In this document: piece after piece, positions 35,784 through 44,911 of the stretch
Position numbering within the stretch: position 1 is the first letter of the stretch
Layout of the letters: every line of letters begins with the position of its first letter
Assembly: GCA_963972255.1 (NCBI GenBank)
Contig: CAXATO010000010.1
Span: 62,001 to 126,000, forward strand
Direction: 5' to 3'
Length of the DNA stretch: 64,000 bases
From: UBA1479 sp002706405
GTDB taxonomy: Bacteria; Pseudomonadota; Alphaproteobacteria; Rhodospirillales; Casp-alpha2
Program-made: the position numbers and the translations under genes
The notes under the pieces: model-generated
Database searches by the model: none
Told to the model about the DNA's origin: nothing
The model's input: the letters and a program-made list of their open reading frames with translations, nothing else

Positions 35784-36542
35784 CTAGGGCGTGATGTCGC
35801 TTCCCGGTCGTTTGGCGACCTCGGTCGTGCCGGCGGCGGGCGAGTCCTGGGGGCGGCTGCCGTCGGGCGGGGCCCAATCGCCGGGGCGACCGGAAAAGCC
35901 CGCCGATCCCATACCCGCCATGCCCGGTTTGGGATGGCGCAGAGTGTCCGGGTCCTTATAGCCGCCGAAGAAGCGCCGGATGCCGCGCCATATCTTGGGC
36001 ACCAGCCAGATCACCAGCAGGGCAAACAGGCCGAGGCCGATCAGGAAGGCGACCGGATTGAATACGGCGAGCGCCAGACCGCCGAACACCATCACATCCT
36101 CGAACAGGCTCATGCCCCAGTTGGAGAACGGCTCGGGAGACGTATTGATGACGGCCCGTGTCCCGGCCTTGGCGGCGTGGGTCCCGGCGGCGATCATGCC
36201 GCCGCCCAGAAGGGCCGTCACGGTCTGCAGCTCCGCGTTCATGAAATCCAGCCCACCCACGGCCCCCGCCGCCATCAGGGCGCCCGCCGGGATGCGGATG
36301 AAGGTATGGATCATGTCCCAGATGGAATCCAGGCCGGGAATCTTGTCGGCGAAGAATTCGATGAAATACAGCAGCGCCGCCGCCGCCAGCACCCAGGTCG
36401 AGGACAGCACGGCCATGCTGTCGGGCAGCGAGATCACGCCGAAGGCATCCAGCCCGCCCAGGATCAGCACCGTGGCATACAGGTTCAGCCCGCTGCCCCA
36501 GGCAGAGCCCAGGGCGACGGCGAGGGCGGTCAACGGTTCCAT
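35784..36542 (-). CDS. DUF4126 membrane protein
   Basis: 252 aa with about five hydrophobic segments. Family features are ALGSAWGSGLNLYATV near the N-terminus, FFADKIPGLDSIWDMIHTFIR and GAVGGLDF. The C-terminal 70 residues are Pro/Gly-rich and likely disordered. ATG 36542 is chosen because the conserved N-terminus begins there; it lies 7 bases after the TerB-like gene, so the two form an operon. Function unknown. Confidence 0.83.
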   Translation of the reverse strand: MEPLTALAVALGSAWGSGLNLYATVLILGGLDAFGVISLPDSMAVLSSTWVLAAAALLYFIEFFADKIPGLDSIWDMIHTFIRIPAGALMAAGAVGGLDFMNAELQTVTALLGGGMIAAGTHAAKAGTRAVINTSPEPFSNWGMSLFEDVMVFGGLALAVFNPVAFLIGLGLFALLVIWLVPKIWRGIRRFFGGYKDPDTLRHPKPGMAGMGSAGFSGRPGDWAPPDGSRPQDSPAAGTTEVAKRPGSDITP

Positions 36543-36549
36543 GCGGGGC

Positions 36550-37026
36550 TCATGCCTTTTCGTCGGGAATGTTGGGGAGGTCGTCCACGTAGAGGCCCAA
36601 TTCCTTCGGTTCGATGCCGAGCCGCGAACACAGGCTGACGATTTCAATCTGTTCGGTCAGGTTGTCTTCGCCTTCGACCTCGAGAATGCCCATGCAGACG
36701 CGCAGGATCAGCGACGCCGTCTCGGGATTGTCGGCCACGGGTTCGATGCGCTGGAACGCGGCCTCGCGCCCGGCTTTGGGATCGGCCTGAATTTCCGCCG
36801 TGTAGTCGTTGAACAGGTCGACGGCTTCGTGGGGGTCGAACACTTCAAGCTGCCGGATCGCTTCAAGAATCTGATCCAGGCGCATGCGTTCGGGAAAGGT
36901 GACCTGTCCGTCGGCGGCGCAGACCAGAGCCGCGGCCGACATCACGGCTTCCAGGAACGGACGGTTCTCGTGCCGCGCCATCTGTTCCCGGTAGATGCTG
37001 GTCAGGGTGTCGAGTACGCCTGCCAT
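36550..37026 (-). CDS. TerB-like helical protein
   Basis: 158-aa soluble, acidic, all-helical protein with the TerB-type pattern (ENRPFLEAVMSAAALVCAAD, FPERMRLDQILEAI, ASLILRVCMGI). TerB-fold proteins are linked to tellurite resistance and membrane stress but many have no known role. It is cotranscribed with the DUF4126 gene 7 bases downstream, which suggests a small membrane-associated module. Confidence 0.75.
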   Translation of the reverse strand: MAGVLDTLTSIYREQMARHENRPFLEAVMSAAALVCAADGQVTFPERMRLDQILEAIRQLEVFDPHEAVDLFNDYTAEIQADPKAGREAAFQRIEPVADNPETASLILRVCMGILEVEGEDNLTEQIEIVSLCSRLGIEPKELGLYVDDLPNIPDEKA

Positions 37027-37102
37027 GCCTGAAACCCTCCGTTGCTTCCCTCAGTCCCGATATTGGCCGAGGGACGGAGGCGAGGCAACGGCTTAAGGGC
37101 GG

Positions 37103-37966
37103 TCAGTAAGGCGTGAGGGTCTTCAGGGTGTTCGTCAGGGTGTCGGCGAATTCCTCGGCCGTTTCGTACATCACCCAATGACCGGCGTCCTTGATGATGT
37201 GGAAGGGGGCGTCGGGCTGGAAGCTGCGGATGATCTCCTTGCGCTTGTCCAGGCCTTCCTGGCCCATCACCGTGATGTCGTGTTCACCCCAGATCCCGGC
37301 CATGGAAGCCTTGATGTCGGGCAGGGCCCGCAAGAGCCTATCGGTCAGGGAGATCGGCCGCGAGCGGATGCGCCCGCGCTCCAGGTTGCGGCGATGGATG
37401 TGCACGGCCAGATCGTCGATATTGTCCGGGTCGTGCAACATCAGGATCTGCAGGTTACGCCGCTGCAGTTCGTCGACCTCGTCGTCGGTCATGCCGTCCT
37501 CGGCCAGGGCCGTTCCCTGGGGCGGTGCGTGCAGCACACCGAAGCCGCTGGCCCCGACCATGACGAAGCTGCGGCAGCGGCCGGGTGTTTTCGACGCGAC
37601 GACGCTGCCGATCAGGCCGCCGAAGGAAAACCCGGCCAAGTGAAAGGTCTCGCCCGCCGGCACAAGCTGGTCCAGACCGGCGACGAGAATATCGGCGATG
37701 TCGTCGGGCGACGTCGGCTTGGGCGGGGCACCGCTGTCCCCGAACCCCGGCGTGTCGGCGGCCAGCACGGTGAAATGCGGCGTTAGCAGGGGAATGGATC
37801 GATACCAGTGGGTCCACGATCCCCAGCCGCCGTGCAGCAGGACAAGGGTCGGGCCGCCGCCTTCCCAGCGGTGCCAGATGCAGGGGCCGTTGGGGCCCGG
37901 CGTTTCGATGCGTTGGGCTTTGGCGGCAAGGGCCGCCACGTCTTGGGCAAGGGCTGCGTGGTCCAT
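37103..37966 (-). CDS. Alpha/beta hydrolase
   Basis: 287-aa hydrolase with oxyanion HGGWGSWTHW, nucleophile elbow GFSFGG, and a C-terminal His in KDAGHWVMYE; the acid probably lies in GEHDITVMG. The organisation resembles meta-cleavage product hydrolases and haloalkane-dehalogenase relatives, but substrate cannot be assigned. The stop is about 76 bases from the TerB-like gene on the same strand. Confidence 0.85.
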   Translation of the reverse strand: MDHAALAQDVAALAAKAQRIETPGPNGPCIWHRWEGGGPTLVLLHGGWGSWTHWYRSIPLLTPHFTVLAADTPGFGDSGAPPKPTSPDDIADILVAGLDQLVPAGETFHLAGFSFGGLIGSVVASKTPGRCRSFVMVGASGFGVLHAPPQGTALAEDGMTDDEVDELQRRNLQILMLHDPDNIDDLAVHIHRRNLERGRIRSRPISLTDRLLRALPDIKASMAGIWGEHDITVMGQEGLDKRKEIIRSFQPDAPFHIIKDAGHWVMYETAEEFADTLTNTLKTLTPY

Positions 37967-37995
37967 GATGAAAGAGGTCGGCCTTTTGTTTGGGG

Positions 37996-38334
37996 TTAGT
38001 CTTTTTCGGAGATGTGAATATAGCCGCGCTCGATGGCGTGGGTCAGTTCCTCATAAGCCTTCCGGGCTTCTTCGTAAATATCGCGGTACTTGCGGAGATT
38101 GGTGATCTCGGCGTCGGAAGGTGCTTCGCCGTCGGCGACGTTGGAGATGTTGAAGGCCGCCTGCAGGTAGCGTCCGCGCAAATGGGCGACGGCGCGGGCG
38201 AAGTTGATGACCCGGGCTTCGTTGATTTCGGGGATCATCGGGCCGATGATTTCGCGGTTGGCCTGGGAGATCAGCAGTTCCGCCTTGCGCAGGAACTGCT
38301 GCTGGCGGCGCAGGTCGTCTTCGAAGGAACTCAT
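37996..38334 (-). CDS. Small helical protein of unknown function
   Basis: 112-aa soluble protein, predicted almost entirely helical (FEDDLRRQQQFLRKAELLIS, then RVINFARAVAHLRGRYLQA and KYRDIYEEARKAYEELTHAI, given in part). Charged and without cysteines. It precedes the alpha/beta hydrolase by 29 bases on the same strand and may be cotranscribed. I do not recognise the family. Confidence 0.7.
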   Translation of the reverse strand: MSSFEDDLRRQQQFLRKAELLISQANREIIGPMIPEINEARVINFARAVAHLRGRYLQAAFNISNVADGEAPSDAEITNLRKYRDIYEEARKAYEELTHAIERGYIHISEKD

Positions 38335-38775
38335 GGGGTGCTCCCTTGGGGGTTCGGGCTTCTCAGGAAATTTTTAGCGGAAAGACGGGGGAATGTCTCC
38401 ACCGGCCGGGATGCAGGGCACGAAGGCCGTGCCCACCCGTCCGGTTGCCGGCCAGAACGCAGCGACAGGGAAGTGCGCGCCCGTACCCTACGGACGTGGG
38501 GCGCCTGAAAAGGGCAGCCGGCCTTAGTCGGTCGGGTGCGGACCTTCCAGCGGATGGTCGTTTTCGCGGGGCGCTTGGGTGTGCTGGGCCTGTTTCATCT
38601 GTCGTCTCCTGAGGGACGACCAACCTGGGCCAGGATTCCAAACCCCGGCGCCGATGGCTCGTCCGCCGTTTCCACCATGCGAGGCAGTTTTGCCGTTACA
38701 TAGCGTGGCAAGAATATCATAACGAATCGTTAAATTCGATAATAAACTTCCCAAGAGATGGGGGTGCGCGAAATT
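38335..38775. other. Intergenic region, 440 bases
   Basis: No full gene is supported. The left half is GC-rich with no clear hairpin. It contains one 24-codon open frame with a strong ribosome site (38524-38598, minus). The last 80 bases are AT-rich (ATCATAACGAATCGTTAAA) and lie downstream of the TauD-like gene. Confidence 0.6.
38524..38598 (-). CDS. Candidate 24-aa small protein
   Basis: A 24-codon frame starting at ATG 38598 behind AGGAGACGAC, a strong Shine-Dalgarno at ideal distance. The peptide is very polar (MKQAQHTQAPRENDH, ending HPTD) and rich in His and Pro, with no membrane segment. It stands alone in a 440-base gap. Only the ribosome site supports it, so it may be chance. Confidence 0.3.
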   Translation of the reverse strand: MKQAQHTQAPRENDHPLEGPHPTD

Positions 38776-39801
38776 TTATATCGCGATGCGCTTTGTCGTT
38801 TCGAACAAGGGGCCGAATTCCCGGGTTTCCGCAAAGGCTGGCGGCAGGGCCAGGCCGTCCTCGATGCCGAGCCACAGACGCAGCATGTGCCGCTTCTCCC
38901 CGGAGGTCGGTTCGGGGTCCGTGAAGGCCGTGCGGGCGTGCAGGGTGGTGAAGTTGTTGCCGACCACCATGTCGCCCGGCGACATTTCGAATGACAGATG
39001 GAAGCTGGGGTCGTCGCAGAGTTCGTCCAACAGGTCCATGGCCTCGATCTGGGCGTCGGTCAGGCGGGGAATTTCGTCGGACCGTTGGGCCAGATCGATG
39101 TAATGGCGCTTGTACATGACGAACCAATGCCCGCCGTAATATTGGAAGATCGGCAGGGCCTGATACCAGGGGCGGCCGGGCAGGGCCTGGCCGCGGGCGT
39201 CGAAATAGAACGGTTCGGTCAGCACCTTGGCCAGGTCGGGCCGACGCCTGAGAATTTCATTGAACACGGTGTGGGCGCTGACGATCAGGGACCTGCCGCC
39301 GCCCGTCGATTGCCGCCGGCACAAGAGGGCGAAGATGTCGCCACCGTCGTTGTGGAAGGGCTGCGCTTCGTTGGTCTGATAGGTCCGTACATCGGGCTGT
39401 TTCTTCAGGTCGACGCCTGTGTCGCGAACGTCGTGCAGCAAGGTCCGGCGGGCGTCCTGAATCTGCGGAATGCCCAGATACTGCCCCATACCCCAGATCA
39501 TCCGCCGGGCCTGTTCTTCGTTCAGATCGCCCAATCCGGTGCGCAGCAGAAAGAAACCGGTGCCGAATGCGGCTTCGCGGCGAAGGGCCGCCAAATTCTC
39601 GGCAAAGGCGCCGACCGGAAAATCGGCGGCTGTGAGGCTGAGGGCATCACGTCCCTCGCTGGCGTCAAGGGCATGCTTGATGGCCGCGCGATCGGCATCG
39701 GAAATTTCAACGATCCAGGAGCTGGATCCGGCCAGCTGCGGGCCGGTCCAGCATGACGTTCCCTGGGCGGGTTTGAGATTGTCATTGGTCGTGGTGGGCA
39801 T
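38776..39801 (-). CDS. TauD/TfdA-family 2-oxoglutarate dioxygenase
   Basis: 341-aa Fe(II)/2-oxoglutarate oxygenase. The iron triad is His150 and Asp152 (PFHNDGGD) with His288 (TTLHARTAF), and Arg308 (MLRLW) binds 2-oxoglutarate. Relatives hydroxylate taurine, sulfonates, gamma-butyrobetaine-like or secondary-metabolite substrates; there is no tauABC nearby, so substrate is unknown. It lies 39 bases downstream of the rRNA methyltransferase gene on the same strand. Confidence 0.83.
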   Translation of the reverse strand: MPTTTNDNLKPAQGTSCWTGPQLAGSSSWIVEISDADRAAIKHALDASEGRDALSLTAADFPVGAFAENLAALRREAAFGTGFFLLRTGLGDLNEEQARRMIWGMGQYLGIPQIQDARRTLLHDVRDTGVDLKKQPDVRTYQTNEAQPFHNDGGDIFALLCRRQSTGGGRSLIVSAHTVFNEILRRRPDLAKVLTEPFYFDARGQALPGRPWYQALPIFQYYGGHWFVMYKRHYIDLAQRSDEIPRLTDAQIEAMDLLDELCDDPSFHLSFEMSPGDMVVGNNFTTLHARTAFTDPEPTSGEKRHMLRLWLGIEDGLALPPAFAETREFGPLFETTKRIAI

Positions 39802-39840
39802 GGGCGTCCTCTCCAGCAGTCTTTGCTTTTGTATACAATG

Positions 39841-41184
39841 TTAATCTGATTTTTCCAGAATCGCGCAGAAAAATCCATCAGTTCCCGTCGATGCCGGCGA
39901 CAGGCGTAGAAAGTCACCTTCGCCGGGTGGGCGTCCACCGACGGTTTCCGCCCAAACGTCGGCGAGCGGCAGCAGCCTGAAGCCGGGGACTTCCGCCATG
40001 AACCAATCGATCTGTTCCTCGTTTTCCTCGCGCAGCAGGGAACAGGTGGCGTAGATCAGCCGCCCCTTGGGGGCGACCAGAGAGGCCGCCTGGACCATGA
40101 TCAGGCGCTGGGTCTCGACCAGATGTTCCAGGTCGTCGGGACGAAAACGCCACTTGGCGTCCAGGTTGCGCCGCCAGGCGCCGGTGCCCGTGCAGGGCAC
40201 GTCGGCCAGCACCCGGTCGGCCATCTTGTGATTGGCCTTGACCCAGCTGTCATCCCGCGCCGAAACGACCTGGCGGCGGACCATGTCGGCCCCGGCGCGT
40301 TTCAGACGGGGCGCCATGCGGTCCATGCGGTAGCGCGATACGTCGCAGGCGATCAGGCGCCCGCGCGGGGCACCGGGTTCCGCCGCCGTTCCCGCGACCG
40401 GGCTGAGGGCCGCCGCCATGGCCAGGGTCTTGCCGCCGGCGCCGGCGCAGTAGTCGACCACGGTCATGCCCGGGCGAACGCCGCATAGAAGGGCGATGAG
40501 CTGCGAGCCTTCGTCCTGAACTTCGAACAAGCCGCGCTTGAAGGCGTGGGTGCCGCCCAGCCGTGCCCGCGATTGCAGGCGCAGGCCGAGCGGCGACAGG
40601 GGCGTCGGCTCGACCTCGATGCCGTCGCTGGTCAGCGCGGTCTGCACCTGTTCCCGGGTCGCCTTCAGGGTGTTGACCCGCAGGTCCACGGGCGCCGTCT
40701 GGCTGAGGGCCTGCAATTCCATTTCCAGGCGCTGATCGAAGATGGCGCGTAGCGAGGGGCCCATCCATGACGGATATTCCAGGCGCACCCAATCGGGCAT
40801 GTCGACATGCATGGGTGGGCGGCCGTAAAGGGATTCCGCCAGTTCCTGTTCCCGGTTGTTGAGAGTCGGCGGGCAGTGCCGGGTGCCCGAGAACAGCCGC
40901 GCCAGTTCATCCGGAGAGACTCGCTCGTAGACCGCCATCTGGGTCAGCACGCGGGTGCGCGGCGTTGAATCGAGCGCCACGCCCGTGCGCTGAATCCACC
41001 AGTCCAGGCGCGCGCGATGGCGTAGGTTTTCATAAACCCGATGCGTCACGGCACGGCGGTCGCCGGCTCCGGCATAACGGCGGGTGCGGAAATAGGCGTC
41101 GATAACGGCGCTGGCATCCTGTGCCTCGGCGGCGATCTGCGCCAACAGTTCGATGCAGGCTTGTACGCGGGCGCCCGGCGTCAT
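39841..41184 (-). CDS. RsmB-family RNA (cytosine-5-)-methyltransferase
   Basis: 447-aa SAM-dependent methyltransferase of the NOL1/NOP2/Sun group. An N-terminal NusB-like helical part (residues 1-120) is followed by the catalytic domain: SAM motif VDYCAGAGGKTLAMAA, catalytic Cys in DVPCTGTGAWRRN and the second Cys in YATCSLLREENEEQI. The probable target is 16S rRNA, C967 by analogy with RsmB; the exact position is inferred. Confidence 0.87.
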   Translation of the reverse strand: MTPGARVQACIELLAQIAAEAQDASAVIDAYFRTRRYAGAGDRRAVTHRVYENLRHRARLDWWIQRTGVALDSTPRTRVLTQMAVYERVSPDELARLFSGTRHCPPTLNNREQELAESLYGRPPMHVDMPDWVRLEYPSWMGPSLRAIFDQRLEMELQALSQTAPVDLRVNTLKATREQVQTALTSDGIEVEPTPLSPLGLRLQSRARLGGTHAFKRGLFEVQDEGSQLIALLCGVRPGMTVVDYCAGAGGKTLAMAAALSPVAGTAAEPGAPRGRLIACDVSRYRMDRMAPRLKRAGADMVRRQVVSARDDSWVKANHKMADRVLADVPCTGTGAWRRNLDAKWRFRPDDLEHLVETQRLIMVQAASLVAPKGRLIYATCSLLREENEEQIDWFMAEVPGFRLLPLADVWAETVGGRPPGEGDFLRLSPASTGTDGFFCAILEKSD

Positions 41185-41435
41185 GGATCGCGCTCCCTGG
41201 TGTTGCTGGATTGTTGAAGTGTTCTTCTTTGCGCCAGAGATTACCCGCCGGCCGGGGCTGGGGCCAAGGGTTTCCGACGGTGGGGGACGGCGACCCGTCG
41301 TACGGCGCGGGCTGCGCGAGTATTTTGCGCTGCCGTTTCGCTATCCGCTTGCCGTCTCTTGCCATTTTGGTCAACGTGGACGCCCCGCTATATGCGTGGA
41401 AATGCGGGACCGTGTCAGTTGCAAAGGAGCACATC

Positions 41436-41918
41436 ATGGCTGACCAGAAATCCGACGAATTGGATGAACCCGTTCCCGACCCCATCGATGACGAGGTCAG
41501 GGCGGAGCTTTCACTGATCTATTCCAAGGCCAACGATGCCCTGTTGTTCGTCAAGGCCCAGCAATGGTGGACCGTCGGCTCGACCCTTGCGGTGTTCATG
41601 GGGCTTTTCGTGATCGCCAAACTGGTCGGGGCCAAGGCGGGATATATCAGCGCGCTGACCGGCCTGATCATTCTCATGACCTGCGCCTGCGTGTTCATGC
41701 TGGTGATCTATCAGTTCTGGCAGCACAACGAGCTTGCCCGCATTCAGGCCGTGGTGTCCCATTTCAGCGCCACGTTCCAGAAGATCCATTCGATCAAGTC
41801 GCCGACGGAAGGAAACTTCCACCGCTATACGCTGCTGGCGTTCATGATCATTCTGGTGATCCTGGGCGCGGCGATCACCTATATGGGACTGGATCAATTG
41901 CCGCGCTGGCCGCGCTAG
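41436..41918 (+). CDS. Small inner membrane protein of unknown function
   Basis: 160 aa with an acidic N-terminus and three hydrophobic segments (about 48-68, 72-95 and 130-152). A KAQQWWTVGST amphipathic stretch leads into the first. ATG 41436 is preceded by AAAGGAG, which fixes the start against the longer upstream frame. It converges on the flavin-binding protein with 7 bases between stops. No family recognised. Confidence 0.72.
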   Translation: MADQKSDELDEPVPDPIDDEVRAELSLIYSKANDALLFVKAQQWWTVGSTLAVFMGLFVIAKLVGAKAGYISALTGLIILMTCACVFMLVIYQFWQHNELARIQAVVSHFSATFQKIHSIKSPTEGNFHRYTLLAFMIILVILGAAITYMGLDQLPRWPR

Positions 41919-41925
41919 AAAGCGT

Positions 41926-42537
41926 TCAGAACAGCTCTTTCTTGTAGCGTGCCACGGCGGCTTCGGTGCTTTCGTCGGCGATGGATTGATCGCCGGTCTG
42001 GCCACGCATCATTTCTGCCGCGGTCGGCAGGGCGTCGCGCGGCACGCGGGCCTCGGGGTCCCACAGGCGGGAGCGCATGAACGCCTTGGCGCAATGCATG
42101 AAGGCTTCCTGCACCGTGACCACCAGGCAGCTTTTGGGCAGCTTGCCGGAAACCTCGAACTTGGCGAGTAGGTCCGCGTCGTCGCGAATCTCGCCCGTGC
42201 CGTTGATGCGGAAGGTCTCGTTGATGCCGGGGATCAGGAAGATCAGACCGACCGCGGGGTTCTTCAGGATGTTGGCGTAGCCGTCGAGGCGGTTGTTCCC
42301 GGGACGGTCGGGAATGGCGACGGTGACGTCGTCGAGCACCTGAATGAAGCCGGGTAGGTCGCCCTTCGGCGAAACGTCGGCACCATCGGGCCCCTGGGTC
42401 GCGATCATCACGAAGGGGCTAAGCGAGATGAACCGCCGGGAATGTTCTTCCAACCGGTGGAAGACCTTGGTCACCGCGCGACCCTTGGGTTCCGCATAGA
42501 TGTCACGCAGTTGCTGTTCGGTCTCGATACGTGCCAT
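41926..42537 (-). CDS. Pyridoxamine 5'-phosphate oxidase-fold flavoprotein
   Basis: 203-aa split-barrel FMN-binding protein (MSMEG_1061-like group). Typical segments are FISLSPFVMIATQGPDGADVS, DRPGNNRLDGYANIL and a C-terminal AFMHCAKAFMRS block. Such proteins bind FMN or heme-type ligands and many are oxidoreductases of unknown substrate. ATG 42537 starts the family-like N-terminus ARIETEQQLRDIY; the next gene upstream, guaB, ends 11 bases before it on the same strand. Confidence 0.82.
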   Translation of the reverse strand: MARIETEQQLRDIYAEPKGRAVTKVFHRLEEHSRRFISLSPFVMIATQGPDGADVSPKGDLPGFIQVLDDVTVAIPDRPGNNRLDGYANILKNPAVGLIFLIPGINETFRINGTGEIRDDADLLAKFEVSGKLPKSCLVVTVQEAFMHCAKAFMRSRLWDPEARVPRDALPTAAEMMRGQTGDQSIADESTEAAVARYKKELF

Positions 42538-42548
42538 GGGCTGAAGCC

Positions 42549-44027
42549 TTAGTGGTCGGAGCGGTAGTTGGGCGCTTCGCGCGCGATGGTGATGTCGTGG
42601 ACATGGCTTTCGCGCAGCCCGGCACCGGTGATGCGGCGCATTTCGGGCTTGGTACGCAGTTCCTGGATGGTCGCGCAACCGGTGTAGCCCATGGCCGCCC
42701 TGAGCCCACCGACCAGCTGATGGACGATGGTGCCGAGCGGCCCGCGATACGGCACGCGGCCTTCGACGCCTTCGGGCACCAGTTTCAGGCTGTCGGACAC
42801 TTCCGCCTGGAAATACCGGTCGGCCGATCCGCGCGCCATGGCGCCCAAAGAGCCCATGCCCCGGTAGGATTTATACGACCGGCCCTGGTACAGAAACACC
42901 TCGCCCGGGCTTTCGTCCGTTCCGGCGAACAGGGATCCGATCATCACCGCTTCGGCGCCGGCCGCGATGGCCTTGGCGACGTCGCCGGAATACTTGATGC
43001 CGCCGTCGGCAATGCAGGGCACGCCCGCCTTGCCGCAGGCTTCCGCCGATTCCATGACCGCCGTCAATTGCGGCATGCCCACGCCCGCGACCATGCGCGT
43101 CGTGCAGATGGTGCCCGGTCCGATACCGATCTTCACCGCGTCGGCGCCGGCGTCGATCAACGCTTTCGCCCCTTCCGGGGTGGCCACGTTGCCGCCGATG
43201 ATCTGGGTCCGGTTGGACAGTTTCTTGATGATATTGACCGTATCCAGAACGCCCTGGGAATGACCGTGGGCCGTATCGACGACGACCACGTCGACCCCGG
43301 CGTCAATCAGCGCTTCGGCCCGCGCCCGGCCGTCGTCGCCGACGCCGGTGGCCGCCGCGACCCGCAGACGACCCTGGTCGTCCTTGCAGGCGTTGGGATG
43401 GGCCTGTTCCTTTTCGATGTCCTTGACCGTGACAAGGCCGACGCAGCGGTAGGCGTCGTCGACCACGATCAGGCGCTCGATGCGGAATTTGTGCAAAAGC
43501 CGCTTGGCCTCGTCGCGCGACACGTTCTCGTTGACCGTGATCAGCGGCAAATCCGGCTGATTGCGGGTCATCAGTTCGGACACGGGCTGCTTCAGGTTCT
43601 CGGCGAAGCGGATGTCGCGGTTGGTGATGATGCCGACCAGTTTTCCGGTCTCGCGTTCGACCACGGGCATGCCGGAAAAGCCCGTATGCTCCTTGATGCG
43701 CAGCGCGTCGGCCAGGGTCTGATCGGGGAACATGGTCACCGGGTTGATAACCATGCCGCTTTCGAATTTCTTGACCTTGCGGACCTCGGCAGCCTGTTCC
43801 TCGGGCGTCATGTTCTTGTGCAGCACACCGATGCCGCCCGCTTGGGCCATGGCGATGGCCAGGCCGCTTTCCGTCACCGTGTCCATGGCGGCGGAGACAA
43901 GCGGAATGCCCAGGCTGATCTCGCGGGTCAGGCGGGTCGTCGTATCGGCGGTGTTGGGAAGAACATTGGACGCAGCGGGAACCAGGAGAACATCGTCAAA
44001 CGTCAGCGCTTCTCTCAGGTCGGCCAT
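42549..44027 (-). CDS. guaB: Inosine-5'-monophosphate dehydrogenase
   Basis: Oxidises IMP to XMP, the committed step to GMP. The 492-aa protein has the (beta/alpha)8 barrel with two inserted CBS domains (about residues 95-210). The catalytic loop is GIGPGTICTTRMVAGVGMPQ, and YRGMGSLGAM binds the phosphate. ATG 44027 is chosen because GAGGA lies just upstream and ADLREALTFDDVLLVPA is the standard N-terminus. Upstream in-frame codons belong to no recognisable gene. Confidence 0.96.
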   Translation of the reverse strand: MADLREALTFDDVLLVPAASNVLPNTADTTTRLTREISLGIPLVSAAMDTVTESGLAIAMAQAGGIGVLHKNMTPEEQAAEVRKVKKFESGMVINPVTMFPDQTLADALRIKEHTGFSGMPVVERETGKLVGIITNRDIRFAENLKQPVSELMTRNQPDLPLITVNENVSRDEAKRLLHKFRIERLIVVDDAYRCVGLVTVKDIEKEQAHPNACKDDQGRLRVAAATGVGDDGRARAEALIDAGVDVVVVDTAHGHSQGVLDTVNIIKKLSNRTQIIGGNVATPEGAKALIDAGADAVKIGIGPGTICTTRMVAGVGMPQLTAVMESAEACGKAGVPCIADGGIKYSGDVAKAIAAGAEAVMIGSLFAGTDESPGEVFLYQGRSYKSYRGMGSLGAMARGSADRYFQAEVSDSLKLVPEGVEGRVPYRGPLGTIVHQLVGGLRAAMGYTGCATIQELRTKPEMRRITGAGLRESHVHDITIAREAPNYRSDH

Positions 44028-44112
44028 GCCATCCTCGTCTATGGGTTCGAGTTGGCGGCCCATCATACACATGCGCAAGGCCTTGCCAAGCACCTTTGCA
44101 CAACCTCGAAAC

Positions 44113-44128
44113 CCCCTGATTTCAGGGG
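44113..44128 (-). terminator. Weak terminator after rlmE
   Basis: CCCCTG-AAAT-CAGGGG hairpin followed on the minus strand by GTTTCG, three bases downstream of the rlmE stop. Short stem and short T-run. Confidence 0.42.
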
Positions 44129-44131
44129 CTG

Positions 44132-44911
44132 TCAGGCGTTCGGATCGGGCCGGAATCCGGTCGCGACGACGTAGCTTTCGGCCGAGTCCGCGCGGCTGGC
44201 CGGCGGCTTGGCGTGCTTGACCACGGCGAATCGCCGCTTCATTTGAGCCAGAAGCTCGTTTTCCGTGCCGCCCTTGAGCACCTTGGCGACGAAGGCGCCG
44301 CCGGGAGACAGGACCTCGCAGGCAAAATAGAACGCGGCCTCGCACAGGCCCATGATGCGCAGATGGTCGGTCTGCCGGTGGCCGGTGGCGGGGGCCGCCA
44401 TGTCGCTCAGCACCACGTCGGCGGGCCCGGTCAGGGCGTCCTTGATGCGGTCCGGGGCTTCCGGGTCCATGAAATCCAGCAGCATCACGGTCGCGCCCGC
44501 GACCGCGTCCATGCCCTGAATGTCGACGGCGACGACCTGGCCGCTTTCTTTCGCTTTTCCCGGCGCTTCCTTGCCGGCGCCGACCACGTCGACGGCGACC
44601 TGGGTCCAGCCGCCGGGGGCGGCGCCCAGGTCAACCACCCGGCCGCCCTTTTTCAGCAGGCCGAACATGGCGTCGAGTTCCAAAAGCTTGAAGGCGGCGC
44701 GTGAGCGATACCCCCGGGCCTTGGCTTCGGCCACATACGGATCGTTCAATTGGCGTTCCAGCCACAATTTGGAGGATGACTTGCGGCCCTTCGCGGTCTT
44801 CACGCGGTTGTGCAGGCCGCGCCCGGAAAACCGGGTCGTCCGTGTTTTCGTCGTGCCGGGGCGGCCCGGGCCGGATCGCCCGGACCCTGATTTTCTTGAA
44901 CCGGTGCTCAT
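44132..44911 (-). CDS. rlmE: 23S rRNA 2'-O-methyltransferase RlmE
   Basis: FtsJ/RrmJ enzyme that methylates U2552 of 23S rRNA late in 50S assembly. The K-D-K-E tetrad is visible in SRAAFKLLELD, VLSDMAAPATG, VAKVLKGG and the later SAESYVVA; SAM motif I is VVDLGAAPGGWTQVA. At 259 aa it is longer than E. coli RlmE because of a basic Ser/Gly/Arg-rich N-terminal tail of about 40 residues. It overlaps the ppx/gppA gene by four bases. Confidence 0.94.
   Translation of the reverse strand: MSTGSRKSGSGRSGPGRPGTTKTRTTRFSGRGLHNRVKTAKGRKSSSKLWLERQLNDPYVAEAKARGYRSRAAFKLLELDAMFGLLKKGGRVVDLGAAPGGWTQVAVDVVGAGKEAPGKAKESGQVVAVDIQGMDAVAGATVMLLDFMDPEAPDRIKDALTGPADVVLSDMAAPATGHRQTDHLRIMGLCEAAFYFACEVLSPGGAFVAKVLKGGTENELLAQMKRRFAVVKHAKPPASRADSAESYVVATGFRPDPNA

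Noticed and set aside
38363..38641. 92-codon minus-strand frame in the gap before the TauD-like gene
   Set aside because: No ribosome site, Arg/Pro-rich shadow-like composition, and it overlaps the better-supported 24-codon frame.
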